Assembly: GCA_018224415.1 (NCBI GenBank)
Contig: JAGTUZ010000071.1
Coordinates: forward strand, 1 to 13,933
DNA: 13,933 nt
Origin: Bacteroidota bacterium
GTDB taxonomy: Bacteria > Bacteroidota > Ignavibacteria > SZUA-365
Reading direction: 5' to 3'
Shown here: one piece after another, positions 1 to 6,765 of the stretch
Layout of the letters: the number at the start of each line of letters is the position of its first letter
Numbering within the stretch: the first letter of the stretch is position 1
Program-made: the position numbers and the translations under genes
Notes under the pieces: model-generated
Databases searched by the model: none
Seen by the model: only the letters and a program-made list of their open reading frames with translations
Told to the model about the DNA's origin: nothing

Positions 1-83
1 GTGTCGAAGAGAAACGTGCGCTGTACGACACCACCAGCGAAGCGATCATTTCCATGGAGCAGGCATTGAAGGAGGCCGTATGA
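1..83 (+). CDS. 3' end of an unidentified gene (partial)
   Basis: The frame starting at base 3 is open to the TGA at 81-83 and reads VEEKRALYDTTSEAIISMEQ followed by ALKEAV. The stop overlaps the ATG of the next gene in an ATGA arrangement, typical of translationally coupled genes. The fragment is charged and looks helical. Because the next gene is BatE-like, and BatD normally precedes BatE in Bacteroidota aerotolerance (Bat) loci, a BatD-type C-terminus is a reasonable guess. That is inference from neighbourhood only; 26 residues are too few to assign a family. Confidence 0.6.
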   Translation, partial: VEEKRALYDTTSEAIISMEQALKEAV

Positions 84-844
84 GACGCCTGATCCTGCTG
101 TTTGTTCTTCTGGCGTTATGCATTGGAGATCTGCATGCCGAAGATGCATCCGTCCAGGACCGTTTCCGACAGGGGTTGGAGCGGTACCGGGCTGCGGATT
201 ACCGCGGGGCTATTGGCATCTTCGAGGAACTGGCTGCCGAGGGCTACAGTGGTTTCGACCTGTATTACAATCTCGGTGCCGCAAATTATAAAAACGGAGA
301 TCTGGGGAAGAGTATCCTGTATTATGAACGTGCCCTGTTGATCGAACCGGGAAGTCCCGATGTGCGGCACAATCTGAACGTCGTTCGTGCGCGCCTGCGC
401 GACCGCGTCGATCCGATTCCCCTGCTGTTTTTCGTTCAGTGGTGGAATGATATCAAGACCGGGCATCGTCCCGAGACGATGTTCTGGTGGTCGCTTGTGT
501 TGTTCTGGACGCTCGCCGCAGCGGCGTTTGTCTTTTTTGGCTTCCGAAGGGTACTGCTGCGCCGCATCGCCTTGGCCACCGGGATCGTCCTGCTTGTGCT
601 GTTTTCAGTGACACTTTCCCTTGCGCTGATTCGCGACGCGGAAATCGAGGCGCATCGGAACGCCGTTGTCATGGTGACGGAGGCAACCGTGCGGAGTTCG
701 CCCGATGCCAGCGCTGTGGAGAGCTTTCTTGTCCATGAGGGCCTGGTTGTGTCCATTCTCGAGGCGGAAAACGGTCAGTTCCGCATCCGTCTGGAGGACG
801 GGAAAACCGGCTGGATCGAAGCGTCCGCCGTCGAGCGGATCTGA
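80..844 (+). CDS. batE: BatE-like TPR and SH3 domain membrane protein
   Basis: A 254-residue protein with an N-terminal signal peptide (residues 1-20, ending LHA). Tetratricopeptide-type helices follow at about 26-100 (for example YYNLGAANYKNGDLGKSILY), then two hydrophobic segments at about 134-154 and 162-184, and a bacterial SH3-like domain at about 195-254 (VRSSPDAS near its start, GWIEASAVERI at its end). This order is that of BatE proteins of the Bacteroidota Bat locus, linked to envelope stress and aerotolerance; their molecular role is poorly defined. The TPRs and SH3 domain would lie on the outer face of the inner membrane and bind partner proteins. The ATG at 80 follows a strong GGAGG (71-75) and overlaps the previous stop. 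The family call is mine from architecture; a generic TPR/SH3 protein is the alternative. Confidence 0.75.
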   Translation: MRRLILLFVLLALCIGDLHAEDASVQDRFRQGLERYRAADYRGAIGIFEELAAEGYSGFDLYYNLGAANYKNGDLGKSILYYERALLIEPGSPDVRHNLNVVRARLRDRVDPIPLLFFVQWWNDIKTGHRPETMFWWSLVLFWTLAAAAFVFFGFRRVLLRRIALATGIVLLVLFSVTLSLALIRDAEIEAHRNAVVMVTEATVRSSPDASAVESFLVHEGLVVSILEAENGQFRIRLEDGKTGWIEASAVERI

Positions 845-845
845 C

Positions 846-869
846 ACCGCGGGACGCTCGTCCCGTGGT
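846..869 (+). terminator. Hairpin after the BatE-like gene, possible weak terminator
   Basis: Just after the TGA (842-844), ACCGCGGGAC (846-855) pairs with GTCCCGTGGT (860-869) over 10 bp with one G-T wobble and a GCTC loop. The sequence after the stem is only modestly T-rich (TGTATCTTTCT), so it is not a textbook intrinsic terminator. It may act as a weak terminator or a transcript-end stabiliser separating the Bat genes from the barrel operon. Confidence 0.5.
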
Positions 870-897
870 TGTATCTTTCTCCTGTCGGTCGTAATAT
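869..897 (+). promoter_or_regulatory. Candidate promoter for the barrel-deoC-SPOR operon
   Basis: TTGTAT (869-874) and TAATAT (892-897) are separated by exactly 17 bases, followed by about 30 bases to the ATG at 928. Matches to the sigma-70 consensus are partial (3 of 6 and 4 of 6), so this rests mainly on spacing and on its position directly after the hairpin at 846-869. Confidence 0.3.
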
Positions 898-927
898 GCC
901 TGCTGTTCCAATCACCAGACATCGTCC

Positions 928-1701
928 ATGCGTACAGAATCGATTTTTCTTCTGCTCTTCCTTCTGCCGGCCCTGACGTGGGCGGGGAATCCACCCGGAG
1001 GCGAGGAGGATATCCTTCGCCCGGTTCCATGGCGTTTTCACGCTGGCCCATTCGCTGGTGCGGCGTGGGTGGTCAGCCAGGGGACGTTCCAGACGCTCTG
1101 TAACTGTGAATACGGCAGTGGGGATGGACTTGGCCTTCAGGCCGGCGCCTTCATCGATTATCCGTTAGCCGGGGATCTCTCCATATTCGGCACCTTCGGG
1201 TACCGTCTGCTTACGACCAGCTATGACAAGACTGAGCAGCGACTGGAATTCGTGCCCAACATGAGCGGTGGACAATTCGTCTGGGTGGATTTCGATCTCG
1301 AGACAAGACTGATGCTGTCGATGGTCGAACTTGGGGCGGCGGTGAAATGGGACCTTCCTCTCGACGGCCTCTACCTTGCTGTCGGACCGGAATTCGGATG
1401 GATATTTACCGATAACATCGAGGAGACCGAACGCATCCAGACTGCCGGTTTCACCTATGACGAAAGCGGACGGACAGAACAGAACTTCATGGACGACGCT
1501 CTCGACCGGTATTACGACGGGGCGGCCTCGTTCCGGCTGGCCCTCGCCGCGCGTCTCGGCTACATATATCCGCTGCACGAACGCCTTGCCATCGCTCCCG
1601 AATTGCTGATGTCGATGCCGCTCACCCCGGTCGCCTCCGAGTATAGTTCGTGGCGACTCGGAGCATGGCAGTTCAATGTCTATCTCCGTTTCGCGATCTA
1701 A
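928..1701 (+). CDS. Outer-membrane beta-barrel protein, paralogue 1 (CxC motif)
   Basis: A 257-residue protein with a signal peptide (about 1-19, ending TWA) and alternating hydrophobic/polar strands rich in Gly and aromatics, ending in VYLRFAI. A C-terminal aromatic strand is usual for small outer-membrane barrels of the PorT/OmpW/outer-membrane-beta-barrel type. After the first predicted strand it carries CNCEYGSGDGLGLQAG (Cys58 and Cys60), closely matched in the next gene, and both end with an APE...PLT...WR...RF pattern. The two genes are therefore tandem paralogues, diverged in the middle. I see no catalytic signature; cargo or role is unknown. No Shine-Dalgarno sequence precedes the ATG at 928, but the signal peptide supports this start. 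Disulfide bonding or metal binding by the CxC is speculation. Confidence 0.75.
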   Translation: MRTESIFLLLFLLPALTWAGNPPGGEEDILRPVPWRFHAGPFAGAAWVVSQGTFQTLCNCEYGSGDGLGLQAGAFIDYPLAGDLSIFGTFGYRLLTTSYDKTEQRLEFVPNMSGGQFVWVDFDLETRLMLSMVELGAAVKWDLPLDGLYLAVGPEFGWIFTDNIEETERIQTAGFTYDESGRTEQNFMDDALDRYYDGAASFRLALAARLGYIYPLHERLAIAPELLMSMPLTPVASEYSSWRLGAWQFNVYLRFAI

Positions 1702-1710
1702 GCGAACAGC

Positions 1711-1763
1711 GCATCATAATTCCATTGACGCATCACGATTCCAGCACCACTTACATTATTCCA
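1711..1763 (+). repeat. Imperfect direct repeats between the two barrel genes
   Basis: GCATCATAATTCCA (1711-1724) and GCATCACGATTCCA (1730-1743) match at 12 of 14 positions. A third ATTCCA ends at 1763. The ATTCCA ends therefore recur at 19- and 20-base steps, about two helical turns. This could be a regulator-binding array or decayed duplication in a 93-base intergenic gap. Confidence 0.35.
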
Positions 1764-1794
1764 GCAACGCATTCACCACTCCCTGGAAGAAAAC

Positions 1795-2565
1795 ATGATT
1801 CGCACTGCGGCTTTCTGCATGCTGACGATTGGCCTCATCCTGATGTTGCACACGAATGCGACTGCGCAGAGGAGGGGAAACACACATGGATTCCAGCAGA
1901 CCTATCCGGGCGCGATCGCCATCGGTGTTTCCGCCGGTGCAAACTTCAATTTCGGCGTCGATGGACCAGCCAACGTCTGTGACTGTGATTTTGAAGGCGG
2001 GAGCGGCATCGGATACCATGCAGGATTGCATTTGGATATCATGGTCAACCGCGTGTTCGGCCTTCGTTTGCAGGGATTGTTTGAAGACCATTCGAGTATT
2101 TACGAAGTAGACCGTATCGCCACGACCTACACCCAGGATGGCCAGGCTGTAGAGATTTCCACACGAAGGCGTGACGAGGTCGAAATCCAATATCTGTCCA
2201 CTGCCTTCCTGATCACCTGGTTCACTGGTCCACAGGGACTGTATCTTCTTTCCGGCGCCAGCGCGGGATTCTTTCTCGAAGGCAATATCCGTGACGAAGA
2301 GTTTCTTCTCACACCAGGACACGTTTATTCGCAGACGGGTACGAACCAGTACCTGGTTTCGGACGCTCCCCTCGACGCGGGAAGTGACCCGCAGATCAGA
2401 GGGGGCCTGGTGTTGGGCGTGGGCTATGATTTTGCACTGGGCCGTGGGATGGCCGTCGCTCCGGAATTCCAGATGGATTATCCGCTGACCTCCGTCGTGG
2501 AGGGAAACGCCGACTGGCGCATTCCCACGCTTCGCGCTTCCATCGCATTGAGATTCGGGTTGTGA
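1795..2565 (+). CDS. Outer-membrane beta-barrel protein, paralogue 2 (CxC motif)
   Basis: A 256-residue protein with a signal peptide (1-24, ending ATA before QRR), then GFQQTYPGAIAIGVSAGANF, an amphipathic first strand. VCDCDFEGGSGIGYHAG follows, with Cys62 and Cys64 at the same place as in the upstream paralogue. Glycine/aromatic-rich strands follow, and the last strand ends in ALRFGL. The C-terminal third (AVAPEFQMDYPLTSV, then DWR) mirrors the upstream gene (AIAPELLMSMPLTPV, then SWR). It is predicted to be a small outer-membrane barrel; the ligand is unknown. GGAAG (1785-1789) precedes the ATG at a usable distance. Its stop lies 2 bases before the deoC ATG, so the two are co-transcribed and probably coupled. 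Confidence 0.78.
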   Translation: MIRTAAFCMLTIGLILMLHTNATAQRRGNTHGFQQTYPGAIAIGVSAGANFNFGVDGPANVCDCDFEGGSGIGYHAGLHLDIMVNRVFGLRLQGLFEDHSSIYEVDRIATTYTQDGQAVEISTRRRDEVEIQYLSTAFLITWFTGPQGLYLLSGASAGFFLEGNIRDEEFLLTPGHVYSQTGTNQYLVSDAPLDAGSDPQIRGGLVLGVGYDFALGRGMAVAPEFQMDYPLTSVVEGNADWRIPTLRASIALRFGL

Positions 2566-2567
2566 AC

Positions 2568-3245
2568 ATGGATCAACCAACGTTTGACCGGCAGCTCGCC
2601 GCCTGCATCGATCACACCCTGCTCAAACCGGAGGCACAGGAACACGATATCCGGCGACTCTGCGCGGAAGCGCGGCAGTATGGCTTTGCATCGGTTTGTG
2701 TCAATCCCTCCTGGGTGCGACTCTGCTCGGAACTTCTCGACGGCGCGCCATCGAGAGTATGCACGGTGATCGGATTTCCGCTGGGCAGCAACACCAGCGA
2801 TACAAAAGTGTTCGAGACCCTGCGAGCTGCCGTGGATGGCGCGCGCGAATTCGACATGGTCATCGATATCGGTCGACTTCGTCAGGGTGACACCGAAGCG
2901 GTGCGGTTGGACATCGCGGCCGTGGCCGAGGCTGTCACGTCCGTCGGTCAGGATGCGCTGCTCAAGGTGATTCTGGAGACCTGCCTGCTCGAAGAGGCGC
3001 AGATCCGGCATGCCTGTGATCTCTGCGTCGATGCGGGAGCACATTTCGTCAAGACCTCCACAGGGTTCAGTTCAGGCGGTGCCACGGTCGAAGCCGTGCG
3101 CCTGATGCGTGCGACCGTCGGTCCGGCCACTGGTGTGAAAGCGAGCGGAGGTATCCGCGACACCGAAACCGCGCGCGCCATGCTGGCGGCGGGGGCGAAT
3201 CGCATCGGAGCAAGCGCAAGCATTGCCATTGTCAGTTCACGATGA
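2568..3245 (+). CDS. deoC: Deoxyribose-phosphate aldolase
   Basis: DeoC cleaves 2-deoxy-D-ribose 5-phosphate into glyceraldehyde 3-phosphate and acetaldehyde, a cytoplasmic class I aldolase step in deoxynucleoside salvage. The whole TIM-barrel signature is present: DHTLLKP, VCVNP, VIGFPLG, EFDMVID, KVILETCLL, HFVKTSTGF and VKASGGIRD. Counting from the ATG at 2568, the Schiff-base lysine is Lys162 (KTSTGF), the second active-site lysine is Lys191 (KASGG) and the proton-relay Asp is Asp96. Length (225 residues) is normal for the short bacterial form. A GTG at 2562 overlapping the previous stop would add two residues; the ATG two bases after that stop is preferred. It sits between envelope genes, with no other nucleoside-catabolism gene beside it here. 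Confidence 0.96.
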   Translation: MDQPTFDRQLAACIDHTLLKPEAQEHDIRRLCAEARQYGFASVCVNPSWVRLCSELLDGAPSRVCTVIGFPLGSNTSDTKVFETLRAAVDGAREFDMVIDIGRLRQGDTEAVRLDIAAVAEAVTSVGQDALLKVILETCLLEEAQIRHACDLCVDAGAHFVKTSTGFSSGGATVEAVRLMRATVGPATGVKASGGIRDTETARAMLAAGANRIGASASIAIVSSR

Positions 3246-3261
3246 TATATCGGAGGAAATC

Positions 3262-3834
3262 ATGTCCTTTGGCCTTCTCATGAAATTGCTTCCCGTGCTG
3301 CTGCTGGCAGTAATGCTGGCTGCCTGCAGTTCCAGCGAGGAATTGAACGAAACCGGACAGCAGCAGAATCAGGCGGACGACAGCTTCCGCCAGGTGGACA
3401 GGGAAGAGCCGATCATACCGGAAACCGACGAACCGGTAACGCTCGAAGCCGTCGAAGACGAAGATGTTCCCCCTGTCGAAAAACCCGTTCCCATCAGACC
3501 CGCGATGACGGAGGAGCCGGTTTCGACGCCCCCGGCGCGACAGGAGGCACAGCAAACGCCACCGCCACCGCCGCCCGCAGCCGCTCCCCGCGCCGGCAGC
3601 ATGATGTGGAGCGTGCAGCTCGGAGCGTTCAAAAGCGAGGCGGGCGCGTTCCAGCTCGTCGAGGAACTCAAGCAGAAATTCAACCAGCCGGTGTACAAAC
3701 GCTACGATCCCGCAACAGGGTATTACAAGGTGACGTTGGGCTCCTTTCCCACGCGCGAGGTGGCCTCGGAGTACAAGCTCGAGGTGCAGGCGCGTGGGTA
3801 CCCGGATTCCTTTATTGTCGAGGTGGCACGCTGA
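3262..3834 (+). CDS. SPOR-domain lipoprotein 1
   Basis: A 190-residue protein with a lipoprotein signal peptide (MSFGLLMKLLPVLLLAVMLAAC, lipidated Cys22, Ser next, so outer-membrane sorting is likely). An acidic, proline-rich linker spans about 23-113, including a run of six prolines. A C-terminal SPOR domain covers about 114-190 (WSVQLGAFKSEAGA, then YYKVTLGSF, then RGYPDSFIVEV). SPOR domains bind denuded peptidoglycan glycan, often at division sites, so this is probably an envelope or septum-targeted lipoprotein. The ATG at 3262 is chosen because GGAGG (3252-3256) lies five bases upstream. It follows deoC by 16 bases and is followed by a second SPOR gene. Specific function beyond glycan binding cannot be read. 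Confidence 0.88.
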   Translation: MSFGLLMKLLPVLLLAVMLAACSSSEELNETGQQQNQADDSFRQVDREEPIIPETDEPVTLEAVEDEDVPPVEKPVPIRPAMTEEPVSTPPARQEAQQTPPPPPPAAAPRAGSMMWSVQLGAFKSEAGAFQLVEELKQKFNQPVYKRYDPATGYYKVTLGSFPTREVASEYKLEVQARGYPDSFIVEVAR

Positions 3835-3875
3835 AGCGGGCAGGAAATAGATCACTGGGCGCTTGGCCGCGGAGT

Positions 3876-4376
3876 ATGACGGCGCTGCTCTTTGTTGCAT
3901 CGCTCATGCTTCTCTCTTCCTGTGCACCGACAAAGGAGGTTTCCCGGAAACCGCCGCAAAAGCCGCTGGAAGAGCACGAGAGGGAATTCGATCCTTCGGA
4001 TTATCGTAGGCCGGACACAGTCGCAACAGCCGTGGTCAGGGAGGTGAAACCCATTATCCCTGAACCCGAGGAAGTATGGGTCGAGCGGAAGGAGCGTGTC
4101 ATGGGCTTCCGCGTCCAGTTGCATTCGACCACCAGCATCGACGAGGCGCAACAGGCGCTTTCCACATACCGGTCACGGCTCGACTCGCTCGAGATTGATG
4201 CAGGACGCATCGACATGGTGTTCGACGCTCCCTATTACAAAATTCGTGCGGGTGACTTTATGGTGAAAGGGGAGGCCGATATGCTGACGGATACGCTTCG
4301 GGCTGAGGGAATACCGGAGGCCTGGGTCGTCCGTGACAATATCTTCCGCATGATACGGGAAAGACAGCAAGACTGA
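3876..4376 (+). CDS. SPOR-domain lipoprotein 2
   Basis: From the ATG at 3876 the product is 166 residues: a hydrophobic segment with lipobox LLSSC (Cys16), a charged linker (about 20-74), and a SPOR-type domain at about 75-156 (FRVQLHSTTSIDEA, then APYYKIRAGDF, then GIPEAWVV). It probably binds peptidoglycan like its neighbour but shares little linker sequence with it. The start is uncertain. From ATG 3876 the signal peptide lacks the usual basic n-region and GGAG lies only one base upstream. A CTG at 3831 in the same frame overlaps the previous stop (CTGA), has GAGGTG (3820-3825) at a good distance and adds KRAGNRSLGAWPR before the hydrophobic core. It is the last gene before the terminator at 4391. 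Confidence 0.8.
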   Translation: MTALLFVASLMLLSSCAPTKEVSRKPPQKPLEEHEREFDPSDYRRPDTVATAVVREVKPIIPEPEEVWVERKERVMGFRVQLHSTTSIDEAQQALSTYRSRLDSLEIDAGRIDMVFDAPYYKIRAGDFMVKGEADMLTDTLRAEGIPEAWVVRDNIFRMIRERQQD

Positions 4377-4390
4377 ACAGACAAGAATAC

Positions 4391-4425
4391 GACAGGCGCA
4401 GGAGAAATCCCGCGCCTGTTTTTTC
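4391..4425 (+). terminator. Intrinsic terminator closing the plus-strand operon
   Basis: ACAGGCGC (4392-4399) pairs perfectly with GCGCCTGT (4412-4419). After one mismatch, GGA/TCC extends the stem to a GAAA tetraloop. Six T residues (4419-4424) follow. It lies 15 bases after the stop of the second SPOR gene. Read on the minus strand the hairpin is followed by a broken T-rich stretch (TCGTATTCTTGT), so it may also slow convergent transcription from the gene ending at 4476. Confidence 0.9.
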
Positions 4426-4475
4426 TATATCGTCCGGCATATTGCCAGGAAGATGCCGCGATGGTTGTTCCGCCG

Positions 4476-4919
4476 TTACTTGATCACGAGCAGCCGGCCA
4501 TCGAGTTGACGGGCGACCTCGGCGAACACGGCGTCGGAGCTTTGAAATGCGGCCAGTCGCGCGGACTCCACAAGCAGTGGCGAAGCAAACACGGTGCTTG
4601 CCAGGAAGGCCTTGTAACGGATACGGGTCGTGGCACCTTTCGCGACCAGACGGTCGACAGCGAGCTCCAATGCGGCGAAATTTCGCTCGGGATATGCGAG
4701 ACGGAGCTGGAGTGAATAGTACAGACTCGATTCCACAAGGCCGTCGTTCCCGGAGGCAAGTCCGTTTGCATAATTGCGCTCGGCTTCTGCCAGGCGTTCG
4801 CTGCGTGTCGTTCCAATTGAAGGGATTCCGGACGCATCGTCGGTGACATTCTGTGCGGAAGCGATGCTTGCGGCTGTGCAGAGCAGGACCGCGATCAGGG
4901 TGAGTCGTAACGTTTTCAT
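4476..4919 (-). CDS. Small secreted protein of unknown function
   Basis: A 147-residue protein with a clear signal peptide (MKTLRLTLIAVLLCTAASIASA, cleavage before Gln23). The mature part is about 125 residues and looks all-helical: SERLAEAERNYANGLASGND, LVESSLYYSLQLRLAYPE, FAALELAVDRLVAKG. The spacing suggests helical hairpins (TPR- or HEAT-like), but no family motif is recognised. The ATG at 4919 is chosen over an in-frame ATG at 4952 because GAGAGG lies six bases upstream and the signal peptide begins there. It is probably periplasmic. It follows the Ig-like lipoprotein gene by 123 bases, a gap holding repeats that may be its own control region. Function unknown. Confidence 0.75.
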   Translation of the reverse strand: MKTLRLTLIAVLLCTAASIASAQNVTDDASGIPSIGTTRSERLAEAERNYANGLASGNDGLVESSLYYSLQLRLAYPERNFAALELAVDRLVAKGATTRIRYKAFLASTVFASPLLVESARLAAFQSSDAVFAEVARQLDGRLLVIK

Positions 4920-4962
4920 TCTATTCCTCTCAACGAATGGTGTCGAAATCATGCACCCGCCA

Positions 4963-5024
4963 GTCTACGACATAGGGTAGACCCGGTTGTCGACACGCGG
5001 TCAACAGTTGTCACGATTTGTCAC
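4963..5024 (-). promoter_or_regulatory. Repeat-rich region upstream of the small secreted protein gene
   Basis: On the plus strand, GTCTAC (4963-4968) and GTAGAC (4977-4982) form a perfect 6-base inverted repeat. Three TTGTC units follow at 4987, 5008 and 5018 (TTGTCGAC, TTGTCAC, TTGTCAC), the last two one helical turn apart. The minus-strand reading TTGACC resembles a -35 box but I find no good -10. An operator cluster is possible; this is an observation of pattern only. Confidence 0.3.
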
Positions 5025-5042
5025 AGGAGTGAGAGGAAGGGA

Positions 5043-6764
5043 TCAACGCACGGTTGTGCTATCGACGGAGCCGCGTCCCTGCAGGGGAATCCGGATACCG
5101 TCGGTTTCCCATCGGGCACGCACGCGCAGTGTGTCTCGCACGCGACCGTACGGTTCAGGGCGTTGGAGTGGCCAGGGCTTTCCGAAATCGTAGCGACGGT
5201 TCCCATTGCGATCGATGAAGGCATCGAGAATGTACTGGCCTTCGGGAACGGCCTCGAAGCGGAAACTTCTGCTGCTGTCGGTCGCGATGGTGCGGGTCCG
5301 GGGCTGCCGTCCGGTTTCATGCAGGCGGACAACCGCGTGTCCGCTGCTGTCCGATGTCTCTACCGAGCCGGAAAGCGATCCATACTGGTCGCGTTTGTCC
5401 GTGCGGAAACGGAAGCATCGTGTGCTGTCTCCCACGGCCCTGCCGCCGATGGAATCGCTGAGGAGGTGTTCCTCGAAACACAATGTGTACACGGCCTCTC
5501 CCATCAGAGGAGGGTGGTCGAGGGCTATCTCGGTCGGTGAAATCCGCTGCACTTCGAGTGCGACCGGAGTCCCGCTGGAATCCTGCAGGGAAAACGCATC
5601 CGTGCCCTGCAACGGGCGATCAAACTGAATGCGGAAGCTGCTGTCAGGCTCGACGCCGCGGGCATTTTCTGCGGGAATGGTCGCAAGGATACGCGGCCGG
5701 GCGGTGTCAGCGGTTGCCGAACCCACGAAGACCCACGGGTGTGCGGAGGTATCGATCCAGTTTCCCGCGCCGTCCTCAAGGGAATCGATCCAGAGGAGAT
5801 ACGGCACCTCGCGCAGGGGTGCGGACAGACGGACATCCCAGGTGAAACGTTCTTCCGCAGGCGTCACCGCCGATTGCAGTCCCACGGATTCGGCAGTCGC
5901 TGAGTCGCGAATGACGATGTGTTCGAGAGGCAGCGGCTGCGGATACACCGTTTCATTGAACTTGAGCCGGAGTAGACGCGCATGCAGGGCTTCGACCCGC
6001 TGCAGGTGCGGACGTGTCGTGTCTTCCGTGGACAGGAAAAGCCGGAGGGGAGGCGGAGCCGTCGTGTCTTCAACCAGGATATCCCGGTCCGGTACACCGA
6101 TATCTTCGCTTTCGGCGTTGTAGCGATAGTCATTGCTCTTGTCGCGCACCGCAAAGACGCGATACGGGCCAGGTACGACATTGTAGAAATGGAATGCGCC
6201 GTCATCGGAGGACTGCACGGCGTAATCCGGACGTTCGATGGCGGGATTCAGCGTGTCGGCGCGCAGGGGATCCAGCAGATATGCGAAAAGGGTGACGCCG
6301 CCCGCCGGCTCGCCATACACCGTGCCGTTGAACGTGCCCTGGTCCAGGCTGTCGCCCGTCGAGAACGCGAGATGCATGGTCTCACGCATCGCATTCCCAG
6401 CGCGGATGTCCTTGACTTTGGTGCCGACGGTGATGACGTAGGTGCGGTTCTCCTGCAGGGAGGAATCAAAAACGATGCGGGCGGTACGCCCCGACCATTT
6501 GAACGACGGCGGGGTGACGGGCAGTGGAGAGATATGCACCGCCTCCTGGAATGAGGCGCGCTGGACATACTCGCTGAACGTGAATGTAATTTCGCGTCCG
6601 GTAAACCGCACGGTCTCGTTTTCCGGAGACGTTCCGATAATGAACGGTGCCTCGGTGTCCGGAGGCCCCCCCTCAGGCGGTCGCTGTGACGCGCAGCCTG
6701 TCAGGAGGATCAGTAGCATCGGGATCCATATCCATAACGATTGTATGCCGGGAGGGAAGCCCAT
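5043..6764 (-). CDS. Lipoprotein with Ig-like (Big_5-type) domains
   Basis: A 573-residue protein. A lipoprotein signal (MGFPPGIQSLWIWIPMLLIL, then LTGC, Cys24) is followed by RPPEGGPPDTEAP, a start I associate with Bacteroidota Ig-like domain proteins. The first Ig-like domain is at about 35-137 (ITFTFSEYV near its start, LAFSTGD at its end). A beta-sandwich resembling carboxypeptidase-regulatory/Cna-B folds lies at about 144-225 (GAFHFYNVVPGPYRVFAVRD), and another Ig-like stretch at about 350-460 (RPRILATIPAENARGVEPDS). A final sandwich includes YILDAFIDRNGNRRYDFGKP. It is probably anchored in the outer membrane as a structural or adhesive envelope protein; no enzyme signature. The ATG at 6764 is one base after the mltG stop (TGAAATG), so coupling is likely. 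A longer in-frame extension to 6875 would overlap mltG and bury the signal peptide, so I reject it. Confidence 0.85.
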   Translation of the reverse strand: MGFPPGIQSLWIWIPMLLILLTGCASQRPPEGGPPDTEAPFIIGTSPENETVRFTGREITFTFSEYVQRASFQEAVHISPLPVTPPSFKWSGRTARIVFDSSLQENRTYVITVGTKVKDIRAGNAMRETMHLAFSTGDSLDQGTFNGTVYGEPAGGVTLFAYLLDPLRADTLNPAIERPDYAVQSSDDGAFHFYNVVPGPYRVFAVRDKSNDYRYNAESEDIGVPDRDILVEDTTAPPPLRLFLSTEDTTRPHLQRVEALHARLLRLKFNETVYPQPLPLEHIVIRDSATAESVGLQSAVTPAEERFTWDVRLSAPLREVPYLLWIDSLEDGAGNWIDTSAHPWVFVGSATADTARPRILATIPAENARGVEPDSSFRIQFDRPLQGTDAFSLQDSSGTPVALEVQRISPTEIALDHPPLMGEAVYTLCFEEHLLSDSIGGRAVGDSTRCFRFRTDKRDQYGSLSGSVETSDSSGHAVVRLHETGRQPRTRTIATDSSRSFRFEAVPEGQYILDAFIDRNGNRRYDFGKPWPLQRPEPYGRVRDTLRVRARWETDGIRIPLQGRGSVDSTTVR

Positions 6765-6765
6765 T

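Noticed and set aside
1756..2580. A 274-codon minus-strand frame opposite the second barrel gene
   Set aside because: The plus strand has a signal peptide, a paralogue upstream and barrel strands; the antisense product has no pattern.
4431..4460. Terminator for the minus-strand operon from the CGGCAT/ATGCCG hairpin
   Set aside because: The stem is six base pairs with a 12-base loop and no T-run follows on the minus strand.
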